64,000 nucleotides of DNA, from the NCBI RefSeq assembly GCF_030316855.1, contig NZ_JASZYR010000011.1:1-64000 (forward strand), read 5' to 3'. Below are positions 63,538 through 64,000 of this stretch, piece by piece. A program made the position numbers and the translations under genes. The stretch's first letter is position 1, and every line of letters begins with the position of its first letter. The DNA comes from Variovorax sp. J22P240. Its GTDB lineage: Bacteria > Pseudomonadota > Gammaproteobacteria > Burkholderiales > Burkholderiaceae_C. The notes beneath the pieces were generated by a model. The model saw only the letters and a program-made list of their open reading frames with translations, searched no databases and was not told the origin of the DNA.

Positions 63538-64000
63538 ATTCCATCGAAGGGGTGGTGCCGGTCATCGACCCGAGCGCCTATGTGCATCCGGAAGCCGTGC
63601 TGATCGGCGATGTCATCGTCGGCCCGGATTGCTACGTCGGGCCGTGCGCCGTGCTGCGCGGCGACTTCGGGCGCATCGTGCTGGAGCGCGGCTCCAACCT
63701 TCAGGACACCTGCGTCGTGCACGGCTTTCCCGCGCACGACACGGTGGTCGAGGAAAACGGCCACATCGGCCACGGTGCGGTGCTGCACAGCTGCATCGTG
63801 CGGCGCAACGCGCTGGTCGGCATGAACGCAGTCGTGATGGACGACGCTGAAATCGGCGAAGCGGCCATCCTGGCCGCCTGCGCTTTTGTGCCTGCGGGCA
63901 AGAAGATTCCCGCGCGATCACTCGCGGCCGGCATGCCGGCCAAGGTGATACGCGAACTGAGCGATCAGGAAGTGGCGTGGAAGCTGGAAGGCACGCGCAC
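63538..64000 (+). CDS. paaY: PaaY, gamma-carbonic-anhydrase-like thioesterase (cut by window edge)
   Basis: The first 154 residues of a left-handed beta-helix protein with hexapeptide repeats (GDVIVGPDCYVGPCAVLRGD, GHGAVLHSCIVRRNALVGMN, AVVMDDAEIGEAAILAA). PaaY acts as a thioesterase on CoA esters in the phenylacetate pathway. The start is GTG at 63538 (VPCYSIEGVVPVIDPSAY) with GGAGA upstream. It is transcribed away from paaG and shares the operator region. The end lies outside the window. Confidence 0.92.

Overview
The window comes from a GC-rich member of the Betaproteobacteria, most likely Comamonadaceae and Variovorax-like. This is inferred from the very high G+C at third codon positions, the tRNA-Tyr/tRNA-Gly/tRNA-Thr/tuf order, the trpEGDC-ung arrangement, the Ku/LigD pair and the phenylacetate cluster style. 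It is chromosomal. I see no transposase, integrase, phage gene, CRISPR array or rRNA.

Layout. (1) 1-1009: translation operon, tRNA-Tyr, tRNA-Gly, tRNA-Thr and the 5' part of tuf, all on the minus strand. (2) 1183-8137: a long minus-strand tryptophan operon, trpE, a GxxExxY-family gene, trpG, a threonine aldolase, a LysE-type exporter, trpD, trpC and ung. Upstream is a candidate leader peptide carrying two Trp codons. (3) 8218-10217: a periplasmic chalcone-isomerase-fold protein, gph, and a LuxR-type response regulator.

(4) 10454-25563: the most unusual part. It has an orphan set of parts related to the type VI secretion membrane complex and its threonine-phosphorylation switch: a DotU/TssL protein fused to BON and DUF4384-like domains, a short IcmF-like protein with a damaged P-loop, an EF-G paralogue, a PP2C phosphatase, a membrane Ser/Thr kinase and TagF. 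These sit with tandem PhnD-like binding proteins, a second type of binding protein and two hybrid histidine kinases. No sheath, tube, spike or ClpV gene is present in the window.

(5) 25574-35109: a lipoprotein, a small membrane protein, then a tightly packed minus-strand signalling cluster (FixJ-like regulator, 1159-residue hybrid kinase with three receivers, CheR, CheB, receiver-kinase, single receiver, and a kinase-like protein that resembles a histidine phosphotransferase). No chemoreceptor is present.

(6) 35243-49045: single enzymes and stress functions: amidohydrolase, glycine-zipper protein, alpha/beta hydrolase, M14 peptidase-like protein, catalase KatE with a small membrane protein ahead of it, transglutaminase-like protein, the NHEJ pair LigD and Ku, a DUF1254 lipoprotein and an MFS exporter.

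(7) 49059-64000: phenylacetate catabolism. Minus-strand genes run paaG-paaI-paaK-paaA-paaB-paaC-paaD-paaE-tetR-livK-livH-livMG fusion-livF-paaZ, with paaY starting divergently at the right edge. A perfect 14-bp palindrome lies between paaG and paaY and is the likely operator of the TetR repressor. PaaK makes phenylacetyl-CoA, PaaABCDE epoxidises it, PaaG isomerises the epoxide, PaaZ opens the ring, and PaaI recycles trapped CoA esters. The embedded Liv-type ABC transporter is the likely importer of the aromatic acid.

A conserved intergenic repeat of about 88 bp lies three times between the transporter genes, with a shorter relative upstream of the second hybrid kinase.
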